The notes beneath the pieces are model-generated. The model did no database searches. It was not told the origin of the DNA and was given only the letters and a program-made list of their open reading frames with translations. Positions 32,442 to 39,480 of a DNA stretch of 39,480 bases are shown here, one piece after another (position 1 is the first letter of the stretch; each line of letters begins with the position of its first letter). This stretch comes from DASVSE01 sp036399715. Its GTDB lineage: Bacteria; Bacteroidota; Rhodothermia; Rhodothermales; Rubricoccaceae. Position numbers and translations under genes: made by a program. The stretch is taken from contig DASWMO010000150.1 of the NCBI GenBank assembly GCA_036399715.1, positions 1 to 39,480 of the forward strand. Reading direction: 5' to 3'.

Positions 32442-32498
32442 GGCGCAGGGGCTGAGGCGTTTTCACCGGCCGTCAACCCGTCCGGCGGCCGGGCCGGA

Positions 32499-32506
32499 TA
32501 CCTTCC
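32499..32506 (+). promoter_or_regulatory. Promoter-like -7 box of the thiolase gene
   Basis: TACCTTCC lies 53 bases before the thiolase ATG, after the T9SS gene stop. It suggests that the thiolase operon has its own promoter. No -33 element was seen. Confidence 0.4.
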
Positions 32507-32559
32507 GAAACCGCTTCCGGAGGCTGCTCGTCCTCCACCTCTCTCCGACTCCCGCCCCG

Positions 32560-33741
32560 ATGCCCCGCTCCGTCCTCCTCTCCGCCGCCCGCACGCCGAT
32601 GGGTGCCTTCGGCGGCGCGCTCGCGTCCGTCCCCGCCCCGGACCTCGGGGCGACCGTCATCCGGGCCGCGCTCGACCGTGCAGGCGTCGCGGCCGACCAA
32701 GTGAACGAGGTCGTGATGGGCTGCGTGCTCACGGCCGGCGTCGGGCAGGCGCCGGCGCGGCAGGCGGCCCTCGGCGCGGGCATGCCGGACTCGACGCCGT
32801 GCCTGACGATCAACAAGGTCTGCGGGAGCGGCATGAAGGCCGTGATGCTCGCCGACCAGGCGATCCGCGCCGGCGACGCCGACGTGATCGTCGCCGGAGG
32901 CATGGAGAACATGTCCCGCGCCCCGTTCCTGCTCGACAAGGCGCGCTTCGGCTACAAGTACGGCAACGGGACGCTCACGGACGCCCTGTTCCACGACGGC
33001 CTCCGCGACGCGTACGACTCGAACCCGATGGGCGTCGCGGCGGACCTCTGCGCGACGACCTGCAACGTCTCGCGCGAGGCGCAGGACGCCTTCGCGATCG
33101 AGAGCTACACCCGCGCGCAGGCCGCCAACACCGACGGCCGCTTCGACGCCGAGATCGCGCCGGTGACCGTCGCCGGGCGCAAGGGCGACACCGTCATCTC
33201 GCGCGACGAGGGCCCGTTCACGTCCAACTTCGAGAAGATGCCCGGCCTCCGCGGCGCGTTCTCCAAGGAGGGGACCGTCACGGCGGCCAACGCATCGACC
33301 ATCGACGACGGCGCGGCCGCCCTCGTGGTCGCGAGCGAGGACTGGGCGCGGGCCAACGGCAAGACGCCGCTCGCGACCATCGTCGCCTCGGCGCAGCACG
33401 CCAAGGCGCCCGTCGAGTTTACGACGGCCCCGATCCAGGCGGTCGAGAAGGTGCTCGCGAAGGCGGGCCTGACGATGGACGACATCGACCTGTTCGAGGT
33501 CAACGAGGCCTTCGCCGTCGTCGCGCTCGCGGCGCAGGAGGCGCTCGGCATCCCGCACGAGAAGCTCAACGTCAACGGCGGCGCGGTCGCGCTCGGGCAC
33601 CCCATCGGCGCATCGGGCGCGCGCATCCTCACGACGCTCGTCCACGCCCTCGCCGCGCGCGGCGGGCGCTACGGGCTGGCCGCGATCTGCATCGGCGGCG
33701 GCGAGGCGACGGCGATCATCATCGAGCGCACGGCCGAGTGA
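32560..33741 (+). CDS. Acetyl-CoA C-acetyltransferase (thiolase)
   Basis: A 393-residue thiolase II that condenses or cleaves acetyl-CoA/acetoacetyl-CoA in the cytoplasm. The nucleophile Cys88 is in NKVCGSGMKA. EVNEAFA, GGAVALGHPIGASG (catalytic His) and the second Cys in AICIGGGEA are all present. The start MPRSVLLSAARTPMG is standard. The stop overlaps the next GTG (GTGA). A 3-hydroxybutyryl-CoA dehydrogenase lies one gene downstream, so a C4 acyl-CoA route (butyrate-type, polyhydroxyalkanoate precursor or degradation) is likely. A crotonase is not present here. Confidence 0.95.
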   Translation: MPRSVLLSAARTPMGAFGGALASVPAPDLGATVIRAALDRAGVAADQVNEVVMGCVLTAGVGQAPARQAALGAGMPDSTPCLTINKVCGSGMKAVMLADQAIRAGDADVIVAGGMENMSRAPFLLDKARFGYKYGNGTLTDALFHDGLRDAYDSNPMGVAADLCATTCNVSREAQDAFAIESYTRAQAANTDGRFDAEIAPVTVAGRKGDTVISRDEGPFTSNFEKMPGLRGAFSKEGTVTAANASTIDDGAAALVVASEDWARANGKTPLATIVASAQHAKAPVEFTTAPIQAVEKVLAKAGLTMDDIDLFEVNEAFAVVALAAQEALGIPHEKLNVNGGAVALGHPIGASGARILTTLVHALAARGGRYGLAAICIGGGEATAIIIERTAE

Positions 33742-34838
33742 CGCGGGCCACCGGCCTGATCCTTGCCGCGTGCCTGGCTGCGGGGGGGTGCGTGCGGCCC
33801 GTCCGCATCGAGACGCAGCCCTCCGCGGCGGTCGCGTCACCCGCGGACGTCGCCTCGGGCGACGCGCTGTACCCGGTGCAGTCCGTGGACGGCATCTGGG
33901 GCTACGCCGACGCCTCGGGGCGGACGGTCGTCGTGCCGCAGTTCGAGCAGGCCGCGCCGTTCAACGAGGGCCGCGCTGCCGTCCGCCTCAGCGGCCTCTG
34001 GGGCTACGCCGACCCGGCCGGGCAACTCGCCGTCGCGCCCCGCTACACCGACGCGGGGCCGTTCACGGAGGGCCGCGCCCGCGTGGCCCTCGGCGACGGC
34101 ACCAGCCGCCGCTACGGCTTCGTCGCGCCCGATGGAACGGTCGTCGTGGCGCCGACGCTCATTACCGCGACCGTCTACGGCGACGGGCTGACCGTCGTGC
34201 GGCGGCAGCCGCCGCTGACGGGCATCCAGCGGTTTCTGGCGCGGGCCGGCGGGACGCCGGCGCGGACCGAGTTGCTCGCGCTCGACCGCAGCGGCGCCAT
34301 CGCGCTGGAGCTGCCCCAGCGCGAGGGGCTGGCCTTCTCGGAAGGGCGCACGCCGTTCCGGGGACCGCGCAACCGCTGGGGGTACCTCCGGACCGACGGC
34401 GAGGTCGCCATTGAGCCTCGGTTCAAGGGGGCGGTGTTCCTGTTCTCCGAGGGTCTCGCCCGCGTCATCGATGACGACCGGGTTGGGTTCATTGATTCGA
34501 CGGGCCACGCCGTCATCGAGCCGGCGTACGACTCGGCCAGGCCGTTCTCCGAAGGCCTCGCCGCCGTCGCCGTGGGCGAGCGCTGGGGTTACATCGATCG
34601 GACGGGCCGTGTCGTCGTCCCTCTCCAGTACGACGCGGCTGGACCGTTCTCCGAGGGCCTCGCCGTCGTCCAGATAGACGGGCGCCTGGGCTACATCAGC
34701 CCGACCGGGGCCGTCGTCATCACCCCGCAGTATCTCCAAGCGCAGGCGTTCCGCGGCGGCCGCGCCGTCGTCGCCGACGGCACGCGCTCCGTTCTCATCA
34801 CGCCGACCGGCGAGCGCGTCGCCTCGGGCGACCGCTGA
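33738..34838 (+). CDS. WG-repeat lipoprotein
   Basis: A 366-residue protein starting at a GTG that overlaps the thiolase stop. A signal peptide ends in LAAGGC (Cys18), so it is probably a lipoprotein. The rest is about seven WG (KWG Leptospira-type) repeats, each roughly W/LGY(A/I)D..G....P.(Y/F)....F.EGLA.V, for example at about residues 53-85, 86-115 and 235-330. These repeats fold as beta structures and usually mediate binding; no enzyme motif is present. Its place between two acyl-CoA enzymes and its coupling to thiolase are unexpected for an envelope protein. Confidence 0.9.
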   Translation: MTRATGLILAACLAAGGCVRPVRIETQPSAAVASPADVASGDALYPVQSVDGIWGYADASGRTVVVPQFEQAAPFNEGRAAVRLSGLWGYADPAGQLAVAPRYTDAGPFTEGRARVALGDGTSRRYGFVAPDGTVVVAPTLITATVYGDGLTVVRRQPPLTGIQRFLARAGGTPARTELLALDRSGAIALELPQREGLAFSEGRTPFRGPRNRWGYLRTDGEVAIEPRFKGAVFLFSEGLARVIDDDRVGFIDSTGHAVIEPAYDSARPFSEGLAAVAVGERWGYIDRTGRVVVPLQYDAAGPFSEGLAVVQIDGRLGYISPTGAVVITPQYLQAQAFRGGRAVVADGTRSVLITPTGERVASGDR

Positions 34839-34859
34839 CTCTCTCCCTTTCCTCTCTCA

Positions 34860-35708
34860 ATGAACGTCACTGTTATCGGCGCCGGCACGATGGGCAACGG
34901 CATCGCCCACGTCTTCGCCCAGCACGGCCACGCCGTCACGCTCGTCGACCTCGACCCCGACCGCCTCGACGCCGCCCGCGCAACGATCGAGGCCAACCTC
35001 GGCCGGCAGGTCAAGAAAGAGAAGATGACCGCGGAGGACGCCGCCGACACGCTCGCGCGCGTCGCGCCCGAGACGGACCTCGCGGCGGGCGTCGCCGGGG
35101 CCGACCTCGTGATCGAGGCCGCGACCGAGAACCCGGACGTCAAGGCCGAGCTGTTCCGCCAGATGGACGACGCGGCGCCGGCAGAGGCGATCCTTGCGAC
35201 CAACACGTCGTCGATCTCCATCACGACGATCGCGGCCTCGACGGCCCGTCCGGACAAGGTCGTCGGGATGCACTTTTTCAACCCCGTCCCGGTCATGGCG
35301 CTCGTCGAGATCGTCCGCGGGCTGGAGACGAGCCAGGCGACGTACGACGTCATCCAGGAGCTCGCCGAGGGGCTCGGCAAGACGCCCGTCGAGGTCAACG
35401 ACTTCCCCGGCTTCGTCTCCAACCGCGTCCTGATGCCGATGATCAACGAGGCCATCACGTGCGTCATGGAGGGCGTCGCGACGGCCGAGTCCATCGACAC
35501 GGTGATGCGGCTCGGGATGGCGCACCCGATGGGTCCGCTCGCGCTCGCGGACTTTATCGGCCTCGACGTGTGCCTCGCGATCATGGAGGTCCTCCACCGC
35601 GACCTCGGCGACTCGAAGTACCGCCCGAGCCCGCTGCTGCGGAAGATGGTCGCCGCCGGGCGCCTCGGGCGCAAGTCGGGCCGCGGCTTCTACGTGTACA
35701 CGAAGTAG
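34860..35708 (+). CDS. 3-hydroxybutyryl-CoA dehydrogenase
   Basis: A 282-residue NAD(P)-dependent dehydrogenase that interconverts 3-hydroxybutyryl-CoA and acetoacetyl-CoA. It has the Rossmann GAGTMGNGIA (residues 7-16), NTSSIS (about 115-120), the catalytic His138 in GMHFFNPVPVM with partner Glu150, and NDFPGFVSNRVL in the dimerising C-terminal domain. Length is standard for the single-function Hbd type. The ATG follows an almost pure pyrimidine leader (CTCTCTCCCTTTCCTCTCTC). The thiolase two genes upstream supplies the matching step. Confidence 0.95.
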   Translation: MNVTVIGAGTMGNGIAHVFAQHGHAVTLVDLDPDRLDAARATIEANLGRQVKKEKMTAEDAADTLARVAPETDLAAGVAGADLVIEAATENPDVKAELFRQMDDAAPAEAILATNTSSISITTIAASTARPDKVVGMHFFNPVPVMALVEIVRGLETSQATYDVIQELAEGLGKTPVEVNDFPGFVSNRVLMPMINEAITCVMEGVATAESIDTVMRLGMAHPMGPLALADFIGLDVCLAIMEVLHRDLGDSKYRPSPLLRKMVAAGRLGRKSGRGFYVYTK

Positions 35709-35730
35709 GCGCGTGAGGGATCAGGGACGG

Positions 35731-35769
35731 GGGATAGGCGATACAGGGCGTTCCCGCTCTGCCTATCCC
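35731..35769 (+). other. Hairpin abutting the SDR start codon
   Basis: GGGATAGGC (35731-35739) pairs with GCCTATCCC (35761-35769). An inner CAGGGCG/CGCTCTG stem closes on a TTCC loop, with a GATA bulge. The structure fills the space between the Hbd gene and the SDR gene and ends two bases before the ATG at 35772. It may terminate the upstream transcript or mask the start. Confidence 0.5.
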
Positions 35770-35771
35770 TG

Positions 35772-36551
35772 ATGCCACAGTCACCCCTCACGGTCCTCGT
35801 CACCGGCGCCTCGGCCGGCATAGGCGCCGCAACGGCGCGGGCGTTCGCGCGCCGCGGCGACCGCGTGATCGTCTTGGCGCGGTCAGAAGAGAAACTCGCC
35901 GACCTCGTCGCGGAGATCGAGGCGGCCGGCGGCGAGGCGCTCGCCCTCCCGCTCGACGTGTCGGATGCGGCTGCGCACGCCGCGGCCATCGAGGGCCTGC
36001 CCGAGGCGTGGTCCGCCATCGACGTGTTCGTCGCCAACGCCGGGCTCGCGCGCGGGCTCGGGCCCGTCTGGGAGAACACCGTCGACGAGATCGACGCGAT
36101 GGTGGACACGAACGTCAAGGGCGTCCTCTACGGCATCCGGGCCGTTGTGCCTGGGATGATCGCGCGTGGGCGCGGGCACGTCGTCACCCTCGGGTCCGTC
36201 GCCGGGCACCACGTGTACCCGGGCGGCGCGGTCTACTGCGCGACGAAGCACGCGCTGCTCGCGCTCACGCTCGGCCTCAAGATGGACCTCCACGGGACGC
36301 CCGTGCGCGTATCGGCCGTCTCGCCGGGCCTCGTCGAGACCGACTTCTCGCTCGTCCGCTTTTCGGGCGACGCCGAGCGCGCCGATGCGGTCTACTCGGA
36401 CACGCACGCGCTCGCGGCCGACGACATCGCCGACGCAGTCCTGTACTGTGTGACCGCACCCGCGCACGTCAACGTGCAGGAGGTGCTCGTGACGCCGCGC
36501 GCGCAATCGGGCCTCGCGGTCGTGCGCGGTGAGGCGGCGCGCGGGCTGTGA
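35772..36551 (+). CDS. Short-chain dehydrogenase/reductase (YdfG-like)
   Basis: A 259-residue classical SDR: cofactor motif TGASAGIG (residues 11-18), NAG (about 89-91) and the catalytic Ser142, Tyr155 and Lys159 (YCATK). The tail ADDIADAVLYCVTAPAHVNVQEVLVTP is typical of the YdfG/3-hydroxy-acid dehydrogenase group, which oxidises serine or 3-hydroxy acids with NADP. The exact substrate cannot be told from sequence. The stop overlaps the Nudix gene start (GTGA). A strong hairpin ends two bases before the ATG. Confidence 0.9.
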   Translation: MPQSPLTVLVTGASAGIGAATARAFARRGDRVIVLARSEEKLADLVAEIEAAGGEALALPLDVSDAAAHAAAIEGLPEAWSAIDVFVANAGLARGLGPVWENTVDEIDAMVDTNVKGVLYGIRAVVPGMIARGRGHVVTLGSVAGHHVYPGGAVYCATKHALLALTLGLKMDLHGTPVRVSAVSPGLVETDFSLVRFSGDAERADAVYSDTHALAADDIADAVLYCVTAPAHVNVQEVLVTPRAQSGLAVVRGEAARGL

Positions 36552-37237
36552 GCGACTACGACACCCTCGTCGCGGCGCTGCGCGCGCGCCTCGCCGTCGG
36601 GCGCGACGGGAACACGGTCCTGCCGGGCTATGCCGCGCACGCCGAGATGGCGCCGTTCCCGAGCCGCACCGACCCCGCCGTGATCTCCGTCGAGGGCAAG
36701 GCCGGCCGGGCTGCCGCGACGCTCGTCCTGCTCTACCCCGACGCGGCCGGGGCGCCGTGCCTCGTGCTCACGGTCCGCCAGCCGAGCCTCCGCGCGCACT
36801 CGGGCCAAGTGTCGCTGCCCGGTGGCGCCGTCGAGCCCGGCGAGACGGCCGAAGACGCGGCACGCCGCGAGGCGCACGAAGAGATCGGCGTCGAGGTCGC
36901 CGACGTGCTCGGGCGGCTCACGCCGCTCTACGTCCCGCCGTCGGGATTCTCGGTCTGGCCCGTCGTCGCGGCCCTCTCCGCCCGGCCCGATTTCCAGGTG
37001 CAAGAGCGCGAGGTGTCCGAACTCGTCGAGGTGCCCGTCGCCCTCCTGCTGGACGCGGGCGCGCGGCAGCGGCGGCCCCGCACGCTCCGCGGCAACCCGC
37101 TCGTCGAAGACGGCGCGACGCTCGACGTTCCGTTCTTCGCCCTCGGCGGGCACGAGGTCTGGGGCGCGACGGCGATGATGCTCGCCGAGTTCGCCGCCGT
37201 CGTGCAGGCCGCTCTCGCGCCCGAACCGGACCGGTGA
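36548..37237 (+). CDS. Nudix hydrolase, coenzyme A pyrophosphatase type
   Basis: A 229-residue hydrolase that probably splits CoA or its derivatives into 4'-phosphopantetheine and 3',5'-ADP. The Nudix box is complete at residues 93-115 (G93, Glu99, then REAHEEIGV). Directly before it, LRAHSGQVSLPGG matches the NuCoA motif of CoA pyrophosphatases such as NudL. The start is a GTG overlapping the SDR stop. Together with the thiolase and Hbd genes, it fits a cluster handling acyl-CoA or CoA turnover. Confidence 0.93.
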   Translation: MSDYDTLVAALRARLAVGRDGNTVLPGYAAHAEMAPFPSRTDPAVISVEGKAGRAAATLVLLYPDAAGAPCLVLTVRQPSLRAHSGQVSLPGGAVEPGETAEDAARREAHEEIGVEVADVLGRLTPLYVPPSGFSVWPVVAALSARPDFQVQEREVSELVEVPVALLLDAGARQRRPRTLRGNPLVEDGATLDVPFFALGGHEVWGATAMMLAEFAAVVQAALAPEPDR

Positions 37238-37334
37238 CACGGTGGCGGCGGTGGCTGGCCGGATTCTTGCCACCCTGTGTCGTGCGGGCGCGTTTCTCCT
37301 CCGTTGCCCCACGGACCCCCCGGCGCTACCGGGG

Positions 37335-37342
37335 TAGCTTCC
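37335..37342 (+). promoter_or_regulatory. Promoter-like -7 box of the phosphohexomutase gene
   Basis: TAGCTTCC lies 28 bases before ATG 37371 and after the Nudix stop, in a 133-bp spacer. It is the same box as the one upstream of menF. Confidence 0.5.
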
Positions 37343-37370
37343 CCCTCCCGTTCCCACCCGGCTTTACGAT

Positions 37371-38786
37371 ATGAGCGAAACTGTTACGTTCGGCACCGAC
37401 GGATGGCGCGCCGTCATCGGCGACGGATACACGTTCGACAACCTCACGCGCGTCGCCCGGGCGACGGCCGAGTGGGTGCAGGCACAGCCCGACGGCGACG
37501 GGTCGGTTGTGATGGGCTACGACACGCGCTTCCAGGGCGAGGCCTTCGCCAAGCATGTCGCGCGGACGATGGCCTCGTGCGGCGTCCGCGTGCGCCTCGC
37601 GAGCACGTACGCCACGACGCCCGCGATCTCGTGGGCCACGGCCGACGGCGGCCACACGGCGGGCATCGTCATCACGGCGAGCCACAACCCGCCGCAGTAC
37701 AACGGGTTCAAGATCAAGGCCCACTTTGGCGGCCCGGCCTCGCCCGAGATGATCGCCGACGTCGAGGCGCGCATGGCGGCACTGAGCACCGACGCGCCCG
37801 AGGCCAAGACCTATGACGCCTGCGTCGCCGAGGGCCTCATTGAGACGTTCGACCTGCGCGCAGCCTACGTCGCCCTTCTCAAGGCGCGCATCGACGTCTC
37901 GGCCATCAAGGAGGCCTCCGTTCGCGTCGCCTATGACGCCATGTTCGGCGCCGGGCAAGGCATTGTCGGCGAGCTGCTCGGGCGCGTCCGCGTGACGGAG
38001 CTCCACCACGACCTCAACCCGGGCATGTACGGGCAGGCACCTGAGCCCATCGAGCGCAACCTCGGCGCCCTCCTCAAGACCGTCGTCGAGAACTCGTGCG
38101 GCGTCGGCCTCGCGACGGACGGCGACGCGGACCGCATCGGGCTCGTCGACGAGGAGGGCACGTTCGTGGACTCGCACAAGATTCTGTGCCTGCTCGTGAA
38201 GTACCTCCACACCGAGAAGAACCTCCGCGGCGACATCGTCAAGACGTTCTCGACGACGGACATGCTGGACCGGATGGGCGAGCAGTACGGCCTCAACGTC
38301 GTCACGACGCCGATCGGCTTCAAGTACATCGGGCCGCTCATGGTCGAGCGCGACGTGCTCGTCGGCGGCGAGGAGTCCGGCGGGATGGCCGTCAAGGGCC
38401 ACATCCCCGAGCGCGACGGCCTGTACATCGGCCTGCTCGTCGTCGAGATGATGGTCAAGCGGGAGCGGACGCTCTCGGGCCTCGTGCGCGAGCTGATGGA
38501 CGAGTTCGGGCCGCACTACCAGTCCCGCCAGGACCTCCACACGACGCCGGCGCGCAAGGACAGCGCCCTCGCGTCGCTCGGGTCGGAGGGCTTCTCGGAG
38601 ATCGCCGGCGCGGCCGTGACCAAGACCGAGACGCTCGACGGCTTCAAGTTCCGGACGGACGGCGGCTGGCTGCTCTTCCGCCCCTCAGGCACGGAGCCCG
38701 TCCTGCGCGTCTACGCCGAGGCGCCGACGCAGGACCGTGCCGACGCGCTCGTGCAGTGGGGCGTGGACTGGGTGAACGCGGGCTGA
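37371..38786 (+). CDS. Phosphoglucomutase/phosphomannomutase family protein
   Basis: A 471-residue alpha-D-phosphohexomutase that moves phosphate between C1 and C6 of hexoses, feeding nucleotide-sugar and envelope synthesis. All four signatures are present: FGTDGWR near the N terminus, the phosphoserine loop TASHNP (Ser104), the metal loop DGDADR (250-255), the sugar-binding GEESGG (333-338) and the phosphate-binding RPSGTEP (437-443). Substrate preference (glucose, mannose or glucosamine) is not readable from these. It has its own promoter-like box and a strong 15-bp hairpin after the stop. Confidence 0.95.
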   Translation: MSETVTFGTDGWRAVIGDGYTFDNLTRVARATAEWVQAQPDGDGSVVMGYDTRFQGEAFAKHVARTMASCGVRVRLASTYATTPAISWATADGGHTAGIVITASHNPPQYNGFKIKAHFGGPASPEMIADVEARMAALSTDAPEAKTYDACVAEGLIETFDLRAAYVALLKARIDVSAIKEASVRVAYDAMFGAGQGIVGELLGRVRVTELHHDLNPGMYGQAPEPIERNLGALLKTVVENSCGVGLATDGDADRIGLVDEEGTFVDSHKILCLLVKYLHTEKNLRGDIVKTFSTTDMLDRMGEQYGLNVVTTPIGFKYIGPLMVERDVLVGGEESGGMAVKGHIPERDGLYIGLLVVEMMVKRERTLSGLVRELMDEFGPHYQSRQDLHTTPARKDSALASLGSEGFSEIAGAAVTKTETLDGFKFRTDGGWLLFRPSGTEPVLRVYAEAPTQDRADALVQWGVDWVNAG

Positions 38787-38793
38787 CCCCGGC

Positions 38794-38829
38794 GGCCGCC
38801 GGCCCGAGGTGGGTCTCGGGTCGGCGGCC
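38794..38829 (+). terminator. Terminator-like hairpin after the phosphohexomutase gene
   Basis: A 15-pair stem (38794-38808 with 38815-38829, one G-T pair) closes on the loop GTGGGT, starting eight bases after the stop codon. Only a weak T content follows (CGTTCCTG). A second hairpin, CTCGGCCAAC/GTTGGCCGAG (38895-38904 and 38917-38926), lies further downstream. Confidence 0.65.
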
Positions 38830-38845
38830 CGTTCCTGCCCTCGTC

Positions 38846-38867
38846 GAGACGCACCGTGGCGCGTCTC
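38846..38867 (+). repeat. REP-like palindrome, copy 1
   Basis: GAGACGCACC-GT-GGCGCGTCTC is a 22-base near-palindrome with one mismatch. It is related to the copy at 38951-38973, which lies in the opposite orientation about 100 bp away. Both are intergenic. Confidence 0.55.
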
Positions 38868-38950
38868 CGCGGCGCACGACGCTGTGGTCGGCACCTCGGC
38901 CAACGCGCTGCGGACAGTTGGCCGAGCACAGGGATGATGCGGTGGACGGC

Positions 38951-38973
38951 GACGCGCCACGGCGCGTCTCTAC
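38951..38973 (-). repeat. REP-like palindrome, copy 2
   Basis: GACGCGCC-AC-GGCGCGTC is a perfect eight-pair palindrome. Read on the minus strand with its flank (GTAGAGACGCGCCGTGGCG), it repeats copy 1 with one change in the first 15 bases of the shared core. The TAG of the flank is the stop codon of the coiled-coil gene, so the element begins exactly at the end of that gene. Confidence 0.55.
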
Positions 38974-39480
38974 GGCCGATTCGGGGCTGTTCGGGTGCGG
39001 CGCGGCGCCGGCGGCGGTGCAGCCGGCCGAGCGGCGTCGGCGGCCTCCGTGCCGGGTTCTCCCGGCGGCGCGATGCGGGCGAGGCGCTGCTCCAGGCGAA
39101 GCGCGTCCCGGATGGTCGCCTGACGGAGCCGCGCGAAGGCCGGCGCCGTCGTGTCGGCAAAGGCCGTAAGTCGGGCATCGAGGCGCCCGCGGTCGGCCGC
39201 GAGCGAGTCGAGGAGCGCCGCCTGGCGGCCGGTCGTGTCGGACGGTGCCGCGGCGCGGGCGGCCGCGAGGCGGGCGTCGAACCGGGCGAGACGGGCGGCC
39301 GTGGCCGTCTGGAGTGTCGCGGCGTCCGTCGCGGCATCGAAGCGGGCGCGGCCGACGGCGGCGCGGAGGCGGGCAATCCCGCGCGCAATGCCCGCCGCGG
39401 CCGAGTCGAACGCGGCCGGCGGCATCGGCGCGAGGCTGTCCACGCGCACCTGGAGGCGGCGGCGGTCCTGCCGGAGACGT
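38970..39480 (-). CDS. Coiled-coil protein of unknown function, N terminus outside the window
   Basis: At least 169 residues, open to the window edge. The codons before the nominal GTG at 39449 read RLRQDRRRLQ and continue the same helical pattern, so the gene very likely begins beyond 39480. The visible part is Ala/Arg/Leu/Asp-rich with recurring ARFDARL, RGRLDARL and RLEQRL heptad-like units. It ends in a Pro/Ala/Arg-rich tail (PAAPPPAPRRTRTAP). No signal peptide or domain can be judged. It is probably an envelope or cytoplasmic coiled-coil protein, and I recognise no family. Confidence 0.6.
   Translation of the reverse strand, partial: RLRQDRRRLQVRVDSLAPMPPAAFDSAAAGIARGIARLRAAVGRARFDAATDAATLQTATAARLARFDARLAAARAAAPSDTTGRQAALLDSLAADRGRLDARLTAFADTTAPAFARLRQATIRDALRLEQRLARIAPPGEPGTEAADAARPAAPPPAPRRTRTAPNRP

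Overview
The window is chromosomal DNA of a very GC-rich bacterium, most likely from the Rhodothermota (Rubricoccaceae/Rubrivirga-like). This placement is an inference from four things seen here: strong G/C bias at third codon positions; a secreted protein with a Bacteroidota-type T9SS C-terminal sorting tail; starts without Shine-Dalgarno sequences but often with C/T-rich leaders; and repeated promoter-like TAnnTT boxes that resemble the Bacteroidota -7 element. No RNA genes, CRISPR arrays, prophage or insertion sequences were recognised.

Layout. 1-2.7 kb: dapB-dapA-dapD (lysine/diaminopimelate, succinylase branch). 2.7-4.8 kb, minus strand: a PBP4-type D,D-peptidase and MreD (cell wall and shape). 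4.9-5.9 kb: a DUF3098-like membrane protein overlapping a lipoprotein. 5.9-11.4 kb, minus strand: menG, a FecE/BtuD-type ABC ATPase, a PduO-type cobalamin adenosyltransferase, an SGNH/TPR membrane protein, a hemolysin-III family protein and a lipoprotein. 11.6-21.8 kb, plus strand: menF-menD-(pilin-like)-(metallopeptidase)-menH-menB-menA-menC-menE. With the divergent menG this is nearly the whole classical menaquinone pathway; only the DHNA-CoA thioesterase is missing. 21.8-23.9 kb, minus strand: a PpiD/SurA-like foldase.

24.1-28.1 kb is an accessory-looking stretch. It holds a small membrane protein, a gamma-carbonic anhydrase, a polyhydroxyalkanoate-system protein, an EcsC-like protein, two tandem paralogues of unknown function and a DUF1206 protein. 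28.2-30.9 kb is mutS. About 550 bp follow without a convincing gene; they contain a strictly phased array of ten 20-bp units. 31.5-36.6 kb: a T9SS-exported protein, thiolase, a WG-repeat lipoprotein, 3-hydroxybutyryl-CoA dehydrogenase and an SDR. 36.5-38.8 kb: a CoA-type Nudix hydrolase and a phosphohexomutase. The window ends in a partial minus-strand coiled-coil protein behind palindromic intergenic elements.

Genes are packed tightly. Six junctions use a GTGA overlap, including four in the men operon, which implies translational coupling. Most convergent gene pairs are separated by a strong hairpin. The least explained features are the 20-bp array, the paralogue pair at 26.5-27.2 kb, the two extra genes inside the men operon, and local composition switches inside menD and the T9SS protein.
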